Assembly (NCBI GenBank): GCA_015680685.1
Contig: MNCI01005798.1
Coordinates: forward strand, 381,846-444,462
Length of the DNA: 62,617 nt
Direction of reading: 5' to 3'
Origin: Gnetum montanum
Taxonomy: Eukaryota; Streptophyta; Gnetopsida; Gnetales; Gnetaceae
The notes beneath the pieces were generated by a model that searched no databases, was not told where the DNA came from, and was given only the letters and a program-made list of their open reading frames with translations. How positions within the stretch are numbered: the stretch's first letter is position 1; every line of letters begins with the position of its first letter. Shown in pieces: positions 1-10,628 of the stretch. A program made the translations under genes and the position numbers.

Positions 1-1027
1 TTAGCTAGTGGTTTAGATAGTATCATCCTTGGCAAGTAATTTTGGGATTTTTAGATTGCTCTTATTGTTCTTGTTGCCCGATAGAAATTTCTATTAAAAT
101 TTTGCCATAGAAGCACTTTTATTTAAAAGCCTTAAGATTATTTTAGTAGTAAATTTCATTATTGTGCAACGTGTGGGAACTGCTATTGGGATTGTTGTAA
201 GAGAGCCTTTGTTTGTAGTCACGCCATTGAACAATTCAGTAGTCGAGAGGGTTCAGAAAATCTTTGGTATTTTGATGGGACCAGAATAGCTTCTTTTTAT
301 CTTTAAAGTGAATTCTTGTGGTTTTTTCAATCAGAAATTGTCAAGTCTTTTAAAGGTTCTATTTGAATGCAATCGTTGACATATATTATCTAGTCAAAAT
401 GGAGTCTCGTACGTGGTAGTTTACGCAGCAATTTTTGGTAGCATAATAGGATTGTCTTGAAGATATTGCTTTTTCGAACGTTGGAAGTTTGAACAATTCG
501 TAGATATTGAATTTGGGATAGCTTTATTGCGAAGTGTTTACTCATGTCATTTTACCTTGTTTAAATATTTGAGGTCTACACAAATCCGCTTTCTTTTCTT
601 TTCTGCTTATTTCCATAAAATCTTGCTCTATTTCTAGTTTTCTTGTGGAACTATCTCTTTCTCTGGGGAAAATTAGGAGTAGATTGCGGAGTTGTGCTAA
701 AATATTTTTGGAAAATTTTATTTGTTACAAGTAGGTATTATAAGGACCGCGTAGACTAGGCAGTTGAACAAAATAGGAAATTTTCAAGAACTCACAGTAC
801 TTGGCAAAGTTGGCTGAATCTCTTTAAAGTAAGTCATTTGTAGTTCACACACAACGCAATTGTTACATTTTACACAACTACACACCACAATAGCACACAC
901 ACATACTCACATTAACTACTAAGTTTATTTGGAGGTATCTGGGCCTTGGTGTTGCCAGAGACCAGCAGGCACCTAAATCCTATTCGAGGACAATCGTTGG
1001 CGGTCGCGTCCCAAATGGTCGCCAACA
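1..1027 (+). repeat. Family A LTR, 3' part (A0)
   Basis: This matches 60960-61984 nearly base for base, at about 90 percent by eye, and more weakly 24480-25450 and 53230-54155. It ends in GCCAACA, the family A LTR end. What follows at 1028 is not the family A primer site but family B LTR sequence. It is therefore a 3' LTR or a solo LTR whose start lies left of the window, apparently inserted into a B LTR. It covers the part downstream of the TATA box (R-U5). Confidence 0.85.
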
Positions 1028-1029
1028 AT

Positions 1030-1153
1030 TACTTAATCAATGTTATTTCTATTGAATTGTTAATTATCAATGAATTAGCACACTCAGCACGACCACTACA
1101 AGCATATGTGGAATAATTTGTAACATAATAATGTGTGGCGTTTGGTAATCCCT
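1030..1153 (+). repeat. Duplicated internal piece of the B1 LTR
   Basis: This stretch matches 1372-1495 and the matching part of the 3' LTR (about 10453-10573), all containing the words ttaatcaatgttattt and gtttggtaatccc. It sits before, not after, the LTR segment that should precede it, so part of the LTR is present twice. The junction at 1149-1153 falls where both donors read TCCC. Confidence 0.75.
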
Positions 1154-1838
1154 TAGCCAAATTCTTGTAGTTTTTCTATTCTAGAGCTAGAATTATTTCT
1201 GAGTACCCATAGTAGGAGTCATAAAGTGAATGAATCTTTATTCAAGCATTGTGTACCTAAGCACACCTTGTGTCCAAAAATAAAGATGAACTTTGTGATA
1301 AACCTTGCAACATTTATAATAGCTTAATTATTTTATTTAATATTATTTACTATTATTTGATACTCTCATTAGTTAATCAATGTTATTTCTATTGAATTGT
1401 GAATTATCAATGAATTAGCACACTCAACATGACCACTTCAAGCATACGTGGAACAGTTTGTAACACAGTAATGAGTAGCGTTTGGTAATCCCAATAGTGT
1501 TACATTGGTTCAAGATGTGTCTGGAGAGTGGGAATGGATGCTAGTATTAGGATTAGTTAGAGAATAGTCAATTAGTTAAATTAATTTAGTTATTAATTTA
1601 CTTCATTTATCTATTTTAAGCATCAAGCACATAAAACATAAAATAATAAAAATCACATACCTGGAGTTTACTTAACCATACAATTGTGCCTTACAAGTAA
1701 GCTTGGGAAGATAACTATGGCATAACTCATCCTTGTTTTATGTAAGTGTATAGGAACTTAATCCTTAGAGTTCAATCAGATCATGAATGAATGCTCATAT
1801 TCATATGGTTGGGTGAAGGGGTACCTCGTTGCTCATCA
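1150..1838 (+). repeat. B1 5' LTR (lacks first ~128 bp)
   Basis: Collinear with the 3' LTR from 10231 on and with the reverse complement of the solo LTR 28812-29607. It ends GCTCATCA directly before the primer site. The family LTR begins TGATGAG, so the ends form an inverted repeat TGATGA/TCATCA. The first ~128 bp, including the TATA box, are missing here and replaced by the duplicated piece. Confidence 0.85.
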
Positions 1839-1839
1839 T

Positions 1840-1858
1840 TGGTGCCATTGCTGGGGAT
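1840..1858 (+). other. B1 primer binding site, tRNA-Asp type
   Basis: TGGTGCCATTGCTGGGGAT lies one base after the LTR end. It matches the complement of the plant tRNA-Asp 3' end (TGGCGCCGTTGCCGGGGAT) except at three positions. All three are C-to-T or G-to-A changes at CpG sites of the expected sequence. Athila-type elements are known to use this primer. Confidence 0.85.
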
Positions 1859-1974
1859 TTTGTTGTTTGTGTATTGGTTAGAACTTAGGAAATCTTTTAA
1901 TTGTTGGAACAAACCCTTAGGGTTAGTTATCCTACAATTGTTAAAAAAGAGTATTGCACACTGAATAATCAATC

Positions 1975-4440
1975 ATGTCTCCTTCTTATGAGAGTGCATC
2001 ACCGACTAGGCCCAACACCATGAACAATCTGAGGTGGAGTGCACATGATGATCTGCTAGTGCCCCAACAGTTTTTCATTCTATACACTCATCCTGATGAG
2101 TATATACTAAAATTTACCTTTATCCTCCACTAGGATGAGCAACTACAATGATGTGATTTAGAAGGTAACATAATGTTACCTCCCAATTTCTCAATCCCAG
2201 GCATGCTTCTTCGTGCTCTCACATGAATTGGTATGTAGCACTTACAATGAAAGTACATTGTGCATGAACAAGATTCGAGAGATTATCGACCCATGGAAGC
2301 ACAATACCAGATGGATTTGCAATAGGAGAGACATTACAAATCCATGAAGGGGAAGTGGTCTTAGGATGTCTTGTATGTCCTAATTGAAAATGAGGGTGGT
2401 GAACCTACCTCAGAAGGTTTCTCACAAAATGATGTTCCTCTCGTTGACTTCAGTCAAGGAGTTGAACTGTTCATAACCTACATTCTAGTACCAATGGACA
2501 GAAAGGGTCTAAAAAAGAAACACGAACACATAATAATGATAGAAATTCTGACTGTAATCATGATTGAGATTGTGGCCACCAAAGAGAGGATGACAGGCGC
2601 TGTCATGGTGCCAATCCTCCTTCCTCTTCACCTTCATCATCTTCTTCCCCCTATCCTTCAAGATCTAAGAACAATTGTAGAGGGAAAGACCATGAGGATA
2701 AGGGTAAGAAAAGTAAAAATCATAGAGAAAATAGTGAAGGAAGGGGATGAGGGCATTCCAGAGAGACACATCACAAAAGAAAGGAGAGTAGGGAACAACA
2801 TAGGCATCATAGACACCATAGAAAGTACGATTGCAATGAACCCCTACTGGCCACTTGAAGTATGTTAGATATAATAAAGGCCATTAGGATTTCAAAAAGG
2901 CACTAGAAGGATAGTAGGATCAATAGACTAGACATGAATAACATCCCATGATTTGAAGGGGGATGCAATGATGATCCTCAAAAGCATCTACAAGCATTCC
3001 ATGATGGATGTGCCTTGAAAAATATAGAAAATGAGTGGAAAAAGCTAAAGTTGTTTCCACATACACTGATCAAGAAATCATAAAGCTAGTACTAATTCCT
3101 AGAACTAGAATCCATTCATCGGTGGAGTACCATGTTAGAGCTATTCAATGATAATTATCAAACATACTCCCAAGTGTTCAACTTGCATAAGAAAATCCAA
3201 GGATGGAAACAAGGAGGACATGAACCCTTGGATGTTGTAATGGGATAATATTATACATTATTACATCATTGTCCTAGGCATGGTTACTCGCAGAAAGAAC
3301 AACTGCACCATCTCGTAGATGGGCTTAGGTAAGAAACGCAAAGAACCCTTGGGACTTATGCCCAAGGAAGGCTATCCAAGCTTAGATTCCATCAAATACA
3401 AATATTGTTGGAGCAAGTTACCAAAGAGGAAGCTATGTTGGGGGAAAGAGAAAGTGTGGAGGAGTATAATAGAGATCCTTCCCTCCAAAAGAAGGAAGTT
3501 AGGTTTTTTGAAGATGAGGAACAGTCACCACTCAAAGAGATGATGAGTAGAAAAAACTCTTCCATTCAAAAATTTGCATAAGAAGTATCGACAAAGGTGG
3601 ATTAAATCTGGAACTTCCTAGACAAGAAATTTAAAACTATCCTAAAAATAGTAGAAGATTCTAGAGAACAAACTAGTGATAGGGGGAGAAGGAAAAAGAA
3701 AGAGGCTAAGTATGTATGTAACAAGGGTAAGGGAAATGTTGTCATTATTGAAGAGGTTGTGGATTCAGACTCAAACAATGATGGCGGATGTGAGATTTTC
3801 CAATCTGACCATCCTAGGAGATGTTGTTCAATAGCACACATCTGCAAGAGTCTGGTGTGTATGCACTAAAACCATGATTAAGCAGATAGAAAACACCCCG
3901 AAGGTTAACTTATCCTCAAGGTAATCCAAGGTAGGTCCACCAACCCTTGACATATTATCTGAGTGGAGCTCCATCACAACCAAATGAATAGTATCAATAG
4001 TGGAAACACCCACAATCATGGAAAATGCCACTACCATGTTAATAGTACCTTTATCATCAACTTGATCCATATGGGTATCATGTTTAGTAGCCGATCTCTT
4101 TATGTGACTCTACTAGTCACATCACTTTTCAGCCTCACTACCAAACCCCCAAGTATTATAGAACTTCTTCTCTTAGGGGTGATGCTCCACATACATACTA
4201 TCCTTCTCATCAATCTGCATCTCTTCCACCCTCAGCTTCATTACCACCTACTCCAACTATGCAAGGTGAGGTTCTTGCATAGCCACAAGAATGTAATGCT
4301 ACAAGGGCTATTAACCCTCAACCTACTATTGGTTTGAATAACTGATCAAAGAAGAGATCTTTCTTTAGAACCAACAGTCCAACCAAGTCCTTACAATTAC
4401 AAATGGCTAGTTATTCAAACACCTCCTCATCATTTGAATC
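1975..4440 (+). pseudogene. gag: B1 gag, decayed
   Basis: The likely start is the ATG at 1975 (MSPSYESASP), 117 bases after the primer site. The core gag domain (retrotrans_gag type) is readable at about 2950-3330: an FEGG-type start, a CALKNIEN segment, and the conserved end around HGYSQKEQLHHLVDGL. Beyond it come an acidic/basic linker and a proline-rich region to about 4330. Stops and frame changes are frequent; the same order is seen in B2 gag at 13600-15900. Gag would form the particle shell. The frame from 2371 and those at 3319, 3963 and elsewhere are fragments or shadows of this gene. Confidence 0.75.
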
Positions 4441-4459
4441 TTCAAATCTTCCTTTGAAT

Positions 4460-5000
4460 CAAAAATTTCACCCAATGCACATGGTCATGTTGACTCATGT
4501 CATCACCAATTGAATTAAAGCTGCTTATCTTCTTAGGAAATTCTTTGATCTTGGAAGTCCTCTTATATATTTGCAAATCACTAGAAATGAGCCTTGAAAA
4601 TCTCTTTTGAATTCATTTTTTGGTGTTAACTTAATCTCTGAAGAAATGTATAAAGCCTGGAATGTGCCTCCACTAAAGAAGAGTAACATTCATTTATAGT
4701 TGGCTGACCAGTCCATCATGGTTCCATTGGAACTAGTGAAGGACATTGTCACCACTATTTGTGGGTGATCATATCTAGCCAATTTTCTAGTGATTCAAGT
4801 TAACAAATGCAAGGATAACTTCCTAATCTTAATGGGAAGGGCATGGCTAGGTACGATTGATGCATGCGTAGGAATATGTGATTTTTCCCTAGAAATATCA
4901 AAAGAAAATGCATTTGGAAAGATAGAGAGGAAGAAACTTCTATGCATCACATATAGTGATACACGGTGCAACTGTGTGCAAAAGTCTTGGTTTTTACAAT
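4460..5000 (+). pseudogene. B1 aspartic protease, decayed
   Basis: Retroelement protease region. The part after the catalytic triad reads VNLISEEMYKAW near 4625-4660, and the distal flap/strand motif reads LMGRAWLGTIDA near 4830-4865, both typical of gypsy proteases. B2 shows the same protein at 16150-16460. The catalytic Asp-Ser-Gly is not intact in either copy: the sequence before VNLIS reads NSFFG in B1 and NSSFG in B2. The enzyme would cut the Gag-Pol polyprotein. Confidence 0.65.
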
Positions 5001-5229
5001 GCTTAACATTGCCTTCATGTAACCAATGTGCACAAGTAACTACCATACAAAGATGCCTATATGTAGCAGCCATAAGATAGGAAGGCACCCAGTGGCTGAC
5101 AACTAACAAAGAGAGTAATTCAACTATACGCATGGAACTAACTGAGAGCTTAACTTGTGCCTATATTAATAGCATAGATGCATTAGGATAAGTCCATTTC
5201 CAATTTCCAAGTACTAACATTGAAAATAT

Positions 5230-6750
5230 CAACTGGGGGAAGTTGGAAATCCTTGATGAGTTTAAGCAAGCCCCTCTAGTTAAAACCATTGCCCACTGGT
5301 ATGGAGTATACATTTCTCAAGAATGGAAAACTAGTAATCATTAATGCTAAGCTCACTCCTCAACAAAAAGAAAAATTACTAAATATGGTAAATAAATGGT
5401 CAAAAGCCTTTGCTTGGTCATATTCCAAATTAACTAGAATAGATCCTAGGATATGCCAACATATAATTTACATTGACCCCTCTATGAATCCTCGATGAAA
5501 ACCGCAAAGACAACTAAACCCAAAGCTTAAACAAGTAGTTGAAGAAGAAATTGAATAACTTATAATAGCTAGGTTCATCTACCCCATTTCTAATAGTGAA
5601 TGGGTTAGTTTACTAGTTATTGTGCCTAAAAAGGAAGGTAAATGGAGGATGTGTATTGACTATAGGCTACTAAACATGGCAACATTTAAAGACCATTTAT
5701 CATTGCCATTCGTTGAGCAAGTTTTAGATACCATTATAAGGCATTGTTATTATAGTTTTCTATAGGTTACAATGGGTACAATCAAATTCAAATAGTACTA
5801 GAAGACCAAGCCAAGACTATGTTCACAAGTCCCTGGGGGACATTTGCATATAAGTAGATGCCATTTGGCTTGTGCAATGCCTTAGCAACATTTCAACATC
5901 TAATTCTTAGTATATTTTAGTAGCAAATAGGAAATGGTATGGAGGTTTTTATGGATGATTTCTCCACCTACAGAGTGGATTTTGAACAAGCATTGGACTA
6001 ATTAGAGTAGGTACTGAAATGATGTGTTGAAACCAACCTAAGGCTCAATTAGCAAAAAAACCATTTAATGGTCTAAGAGGACATAAAATTTCACAAATAG
6101 GGATGGAGGTAGATCCTAAAAAGATTAGAGTCATCCAAGGAATCACTCATCAACATAAAACCATAAAAGATGTATGATCATTCCTTCGACATATTGGCTA
6201 TTATAGATGCTTCATTGAGAACTTTTTGAAGATCACAAAACCATTGGTAGAACTAATGAAGAAGGACATACCCTTTGAATGGACCCAAGAATGTGAACTA
6301 GCTTTCCAAACCTTAAAGTAGAAGCTCATAGAAACCCCCATTCTACAAGCTCTTGACTAGTCCAGACCATTCCATATAATGACTAACATGTCCAATTTTG
6401 CTTTAGGAGTCATACTCACATAGTTAGATGACCAAAAATGCCCCTATTACATTCACTATGCAAGTCAAAGTATTGTTGGTGCACAACTCAATTATACTAC
6501 AATAAAAAAAAGTTAATGGCTATAGTGTTTTCACTAGAAAAATCTAGGTACTATGTATTAGTCTATAAGGTATTTGTACACACAAATCATAGTGCAACTT
6601 AGTTCCTTATGAATAAACCAATGGTGAGCCCTTATGTTATATGATGGTTGGTGATCTTACAAAAGTTTGATATCACGATAGTAGATCATAAAGGCATTAA
6701 GAATGTTGTTTCTAATCATTTATCTTAGTTGAAATTTGACAAAAAAGAGG
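5230..6750 (+). pseudogene. pol: B1 reverse transcriptase and RNase H, decayed
   Basis: The RT is recognisable throughout. The N-terminal linker is at 5300-5500. ARFIYPISNSEWVSLLV, then VPKKEGKWRMCIDYRLLN lies at 5565-5680, and the catalytic box EVFMDDFSTY near 5940-5970 keeps both Asp of the YxDD-like motif. RNase H follows from about 6230 (FEWTQECELAFQTLK) through 6500. Several stops sit at codons where the sister copy has Gln, Arg or Trp, as expected from C-to-T decay. RT copies element RNA into DNA and RNase H removes the RNA. The 5289-5498 frame is the RT N-terminus. Confidence 0.85.
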
Positions 6751-6879
6751 ATGAATACCCAATTTTTGATCGTTTCCCTAATGAACTCCTCTTTGTAGGT
6801 GTAATAAATAATCAATCACTCATAGATATAAATTACTGTAGCAGCATTATTACTTATCTTCTCATGCAATAAACACCAC

Positions 6880-8110
6880 AAGGGCTAGATGTTAAAAAGA
6901 AATAATAGTTTCTCCACTGAGTCAAACATTTCATGGAAATCAATGGGCATTTTTATAAGGTATGTCTTGATGGCTTGGTTCGATGGTGTGTTCTCGATGT
7001 AGATCAATTGTAAGTTCTCTAAGACGCTCATGAGAGCCCTTGTGGTTTCCATTATAGGGGGAGATGAACAACCATTAAAATATTTCTTGAAGGATACTAT
7101 TGGCCTACATTATTTCGAGATGCTCATCATTTTGTCCTATCTTGTGAGCATTCTCAATGCGATGGGGGAATGACTACTAGAATGGAGGGTTCATAACAAT
7201 GGATTCAACCATTAGAACCATTCGACATATGGGGTATTGATTTTATGGGGCCTATTACACTGATGTCCAATGGAAAAGAATACATTGTTGTTACTATTGA
7301 CTATTTTACAAAGTGGGTAGAAGCAATCATTGTTATTGACTGTACATCATCTACTGCTACATGATTTGGTCAACAACAAATCATAAATAAGTTTGGCATA
7401 CCTTGTGCACTTATTTATGATAATGATACATATTTTATAGGTGTGACTTTTTGGAAGTTGATGGAACGCTCAGGATTTGAGCATAAACTAACTATACCAT
7501 ATCACCCTCAAGAAAATGGTCAAGCCAAAGCCACCAATAGGGAAATCATAAAAATATTGACATGAACCATTAGCAAATATAGGTGAGATTGGAGCACCAA
7601 ACTAAATAATGCTCTTTGGGTTTACCACTCCACATGGAAACTCCCTATAGGCTATTCTCCCTATGACTTAGTATACAATAAACTTCTAACACTTCCTATC
7701 CAAGCTAAGTTTTGTACACTATCTACAACCTGTGACCTCAACCTTGACCTCAATCTAGCACAAAAAGAATGGTTAATGAACCTTAACTTGCTAGATGAAA
7801 ATTGATTAGCTACTCTATTATCCAACAAACTAAAGAAGGCCTTCAACAAACAACATCATGACCTAAGAATTAGAAAAGTCAAATAATGACCAGGAGATAG
7901 GGTTCTTTATTGGAATCTCACACACATGCTACAATGAACTAAATTTCAAATGCTATGGAAAGGACCTTATATCATTCATGAAAATTTTCCTTTAGGGGCC
8001 CATGATGATCTATAAACTTGAAATCCTAGGTAAGAAATTATTGGTCGACATCTAGCAAACTAAACCTTTCCATGAGCCTAAAATAGCCAGTACTAGCACT
8101 ACCTCTATTA
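6880..8110 (+). pseudogene. B1 integrase, decayed
   Basis: The zinc-binding N-domain runs from about 7030 (DAHESPCGFHY) through YWPTLFRDAHHF to the C...C...GGMTT segment near 7170. The catalytic core starts at DIWGIDFMGPI (7230) and contains TIDYFTKWVEA and IYDNDTYFIG. The third acidic residue is replaced: NGQAKATN at 7515-7540 has Lys where Glu is expected. The C-terminal region through LYWNLTH (7905) and WKGPYIIHE (7960) matches B2. No chromodomain is visible. Confidence 0.85.
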
Positions 8111-10102
8111 ATGGAAAAACCTACTCATTACTTTGGATATCCTCCTTCCAACTCAGTTGTGGGGGAGATGGCCAATAATGCTAGTCATTCTAAGCCCTTA
8201 GTTTCTTTTGCCCTTTTTTTTATACACATTTTTACTTTTCACATTTTTATTTTACACATTTTTCATATTTACTTATTTTTTTTATACCATTGTTAAAAAT
8301 TTTGCTATTTCTTTCTCTATTTTATTTTATTTTGATTAACTCATCATATAATAAGTGCTCATAATGATGGATTGTATTATAATAGTGTTGATTGCTAATG
8401 TTTGGTTTTTACCTTTAACTTTCAATGTTGATGCTAAAATATGATTTATTTTGATAAAATAGGCAACGAGTCCACATCATCCATTCATCCATTCAACTCT
8501 AGGGTCTCCCTTTATTTTTGAACTATACTGTCCCTTTTTCTAAACAATCCTATTAATGAATTGGTGGCTTGGTATTCTTCAAACCAAGGAAAAATTCAAA
8601 TGAATTGAATAGGGTGTGACTTCAAGGTGATTCAATGCATTTGTGCTAGCTATTCTCTTGGGTACCTAGATGTTTTTCATAGGTTTTTCACCATTCCTCT
8701 ATTGACCAATATCAGGAAGTTGACTAAACCAAATAAGTCTTTACATGGTGTGGTTCTCACTTAAAAAACATTGGTGGGAATTCAAAGCACACCCCTTAGA
8801 TGTAATAAAGGAATATGGGCTATAAGCACTAGTTATGGAACTGGAAAGACATGTTATCCATTTCTAAAGGTTCCCTCTAATTAAGGCCCTTTCTCACTTC
8901 TTGCTTCTCTACTCTTCTCTTTTCAAAATGGTGGTTGCTTGATGAAAGAATTCTTGTTGCTTCAAGAGGATGGGTTGGTCAAGTGTGTTGATGTAGGGTC
9001 ATTAGATATTGTTAGTTTTAATCTAGATTTGGGCTAAATTTTAGTAAGTCACCTTAATCACATACTACACAAGGGACTTTACACAACTTTGATTTTGGGA
9101 TTCCATTCCATTCTCTCTTCTCTTTTCGAATTTCTTTTTATATTCCACCTCATTGCTGGTTTTATGAATAGTCTATATCTTGGTTGATGCATTGTTATTC
9201 TTGGGTAAATTCTTAACTATTATGTCCATCTATCATTCCTAGAGCCTATGGACTCTTTGGTTTGTAGGTTTGTCAGGGCATAAAGGGCATGAGCCTACTT
9301 TGGGGAGGATCCACTGGCATTCCTTTTTTGATGAAATTGTTAAGTTCTTTCCCTTAAACATTTCTTGCAATCAACTATTTCTCATTTCACCCCATTTATG
9401 ACATCTATTTTCCTTTTCCCTTCTATGCATTTTTATTGGCTTCATAGTTGTTATTTCTCTTATCTTCCTTTTTCTTTCATTTTCCATCGTATTGCTACTA
9501 GAGGTTCGCTCTTAGTCATGGGGGTCCCTGTCACAAATTTTTCATTCCATTACTTATCTCATTCCTACACCTTGGGTAGTTATCACTTACAAACCTCTAA
9601 TCCAGTATCTACCATACCCACAACCTAGCTAATGTGCTTCATATCGAGGTAAGGTATCAATTACATTATATCTTATCTATCCTTGCTAATTCATGATTGT
9701 GTTTTGTGTGTAGATGAAGATCACATGAACAATGGATTGGGATAGGAGGGAGCACTCATGATGGACTGGAGCAAGAACATTTATGCAAGGAACAAGATTG
9801 GTCATGTGGCCATGGATGAACAACAATGTGCACATTGTTGACATCAACAGCAACATGCCTCATTTTATTTTCTCTCTCTCTGTCTTCAAGCTATCAAATA
9901 AGGATCTAGATGTCATCCATGTATAGTGTTCACCATAATGGCTATGAACACCAATGCTATAATATGTTTGTCGATCCGTTCACTAGGCACTTTGAGTCTG
10001 TTGTCCCATGTCACTGTTAGTCATCATTCAGTCAATAATCTCATACCTTCCCAATATATTGTAAGGAAGTCAAGGATGATTTTTAATTTAGTTGTGGTGG
10101 TA
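8111..10102 (+). other. B1 3' untranslated region
   Basis: About 2 kb between integrase and 3' LTR without a supportable gene. It is collinear with 19640-21318 of B2: shared landmarks include gggggagatgg at 8160, a single acatggtgtggtt block near 8742, and catgagcctact at 9289. Small open frames here, such as 9365-9628, are not conserved in B2 and look like chance. Confidence 0.6.
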
Positions 10103-10601
10103 TGATGAGCCCTGATATCAGACCCTCAATATCATAGATGCCAAAGTGATATCAGACATGTGATGTTGGAACCTATCTTATTGCCTATAAATAAGAGATA
10201 GGGGCACTTGGTTTCACATTAGTTTTTATTCCCTTAGCAAAATTCTTGTAGTTTTTCTATTTTAGAGTTAGAATTATTTCTAAGTGCCTATAGTAGGATT
10301 CATAAAGTGAATGGATCTTTATTCCAGCATTGTGTACCTGAGCACACCTTGTGTTCGAAAATAAAGATGAACTTTGTGATAGACCTTGCAACATTTAGAA
10401 TAGATTAATTATTTCATTTCATGTTATTTACTATTATTTGATACTGTCATTAGTTAATCAATGTTATTTTTATTGAATTGTTAATTACCAATGAATTAGC
10501 ACACTTAGCATGACCACTTCGAGCATACGTGGAACACTTGGCAACCTTGTAATGACTAGCATTTGGTAATCCCAGTAGTGTTACATTGGTTCAGGATATG
10601 T
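10103..10601 (+). repeat. B1 3' LTR, truncated
   Basis: It begins TGATGAGCCCTGATATC, the family start also seen at the outer end of the solo LTR (29607 on the minus strand). It is collinear with that copy and the 5' LTR up to ggttcaggatatgt near 10600, then stops matching. About 300 bp of the expected ~800 are missing, replaced by the coding remnant that starts at 10629. Confidence 0.85.
10186..10193 (+). promoter_or_regulatory. TATA box of B LTR
   Basis: TATAAATA about 83 bp into the LTR, in the same place as CCTATAAATA on the minus strand of the solo LTR. Two perfect TGATATCA palindromes lie just upstream (10113-10120 and 10147-10154). Confidence 0.6.
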
Positions 10602-10628
10602 TCAAAGATCATACATCAGGTATTTATT

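Larger units (their letters stand above)
1030..10601 (+). mobile_element. Ty3/gypsy element B1 (Athila-like), decayed
   Basis: Element with 5' LTR, tRNA-Asp type primer site, gag, protease, RT, RNase H, integrase, a long 3' region and a truncated 3' LTR, all on the plus strand. The internal part is about 8.3 kb. Pol contains the box around EVFMDDFS with the surrounding pattern of the Athila/Tat branch, and no chromodomain is visible. Every domain carries stop codons, so it cannot be autonomous. Element B2 at 12559 is a diverged relative in the same direction. The 5' end is disturbed by A0 and an LTR duplication, and the 3' LTR stops about 300 bp short. Confidence 0.85.

Noticed and set aside
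4795-5133. Minus-strand frame of 112 codons in B1
   Set aside because: Shadow of the protease/linker coding region, whose plus frame matches B2.
8180-8300. Chromodomain or envelope-like ORF after B1 integrase
   Set aside because: The hydrophobic frame 8111-8296 is a low-complexity T-rich run without conserved residues and is not shared as protein with B2.
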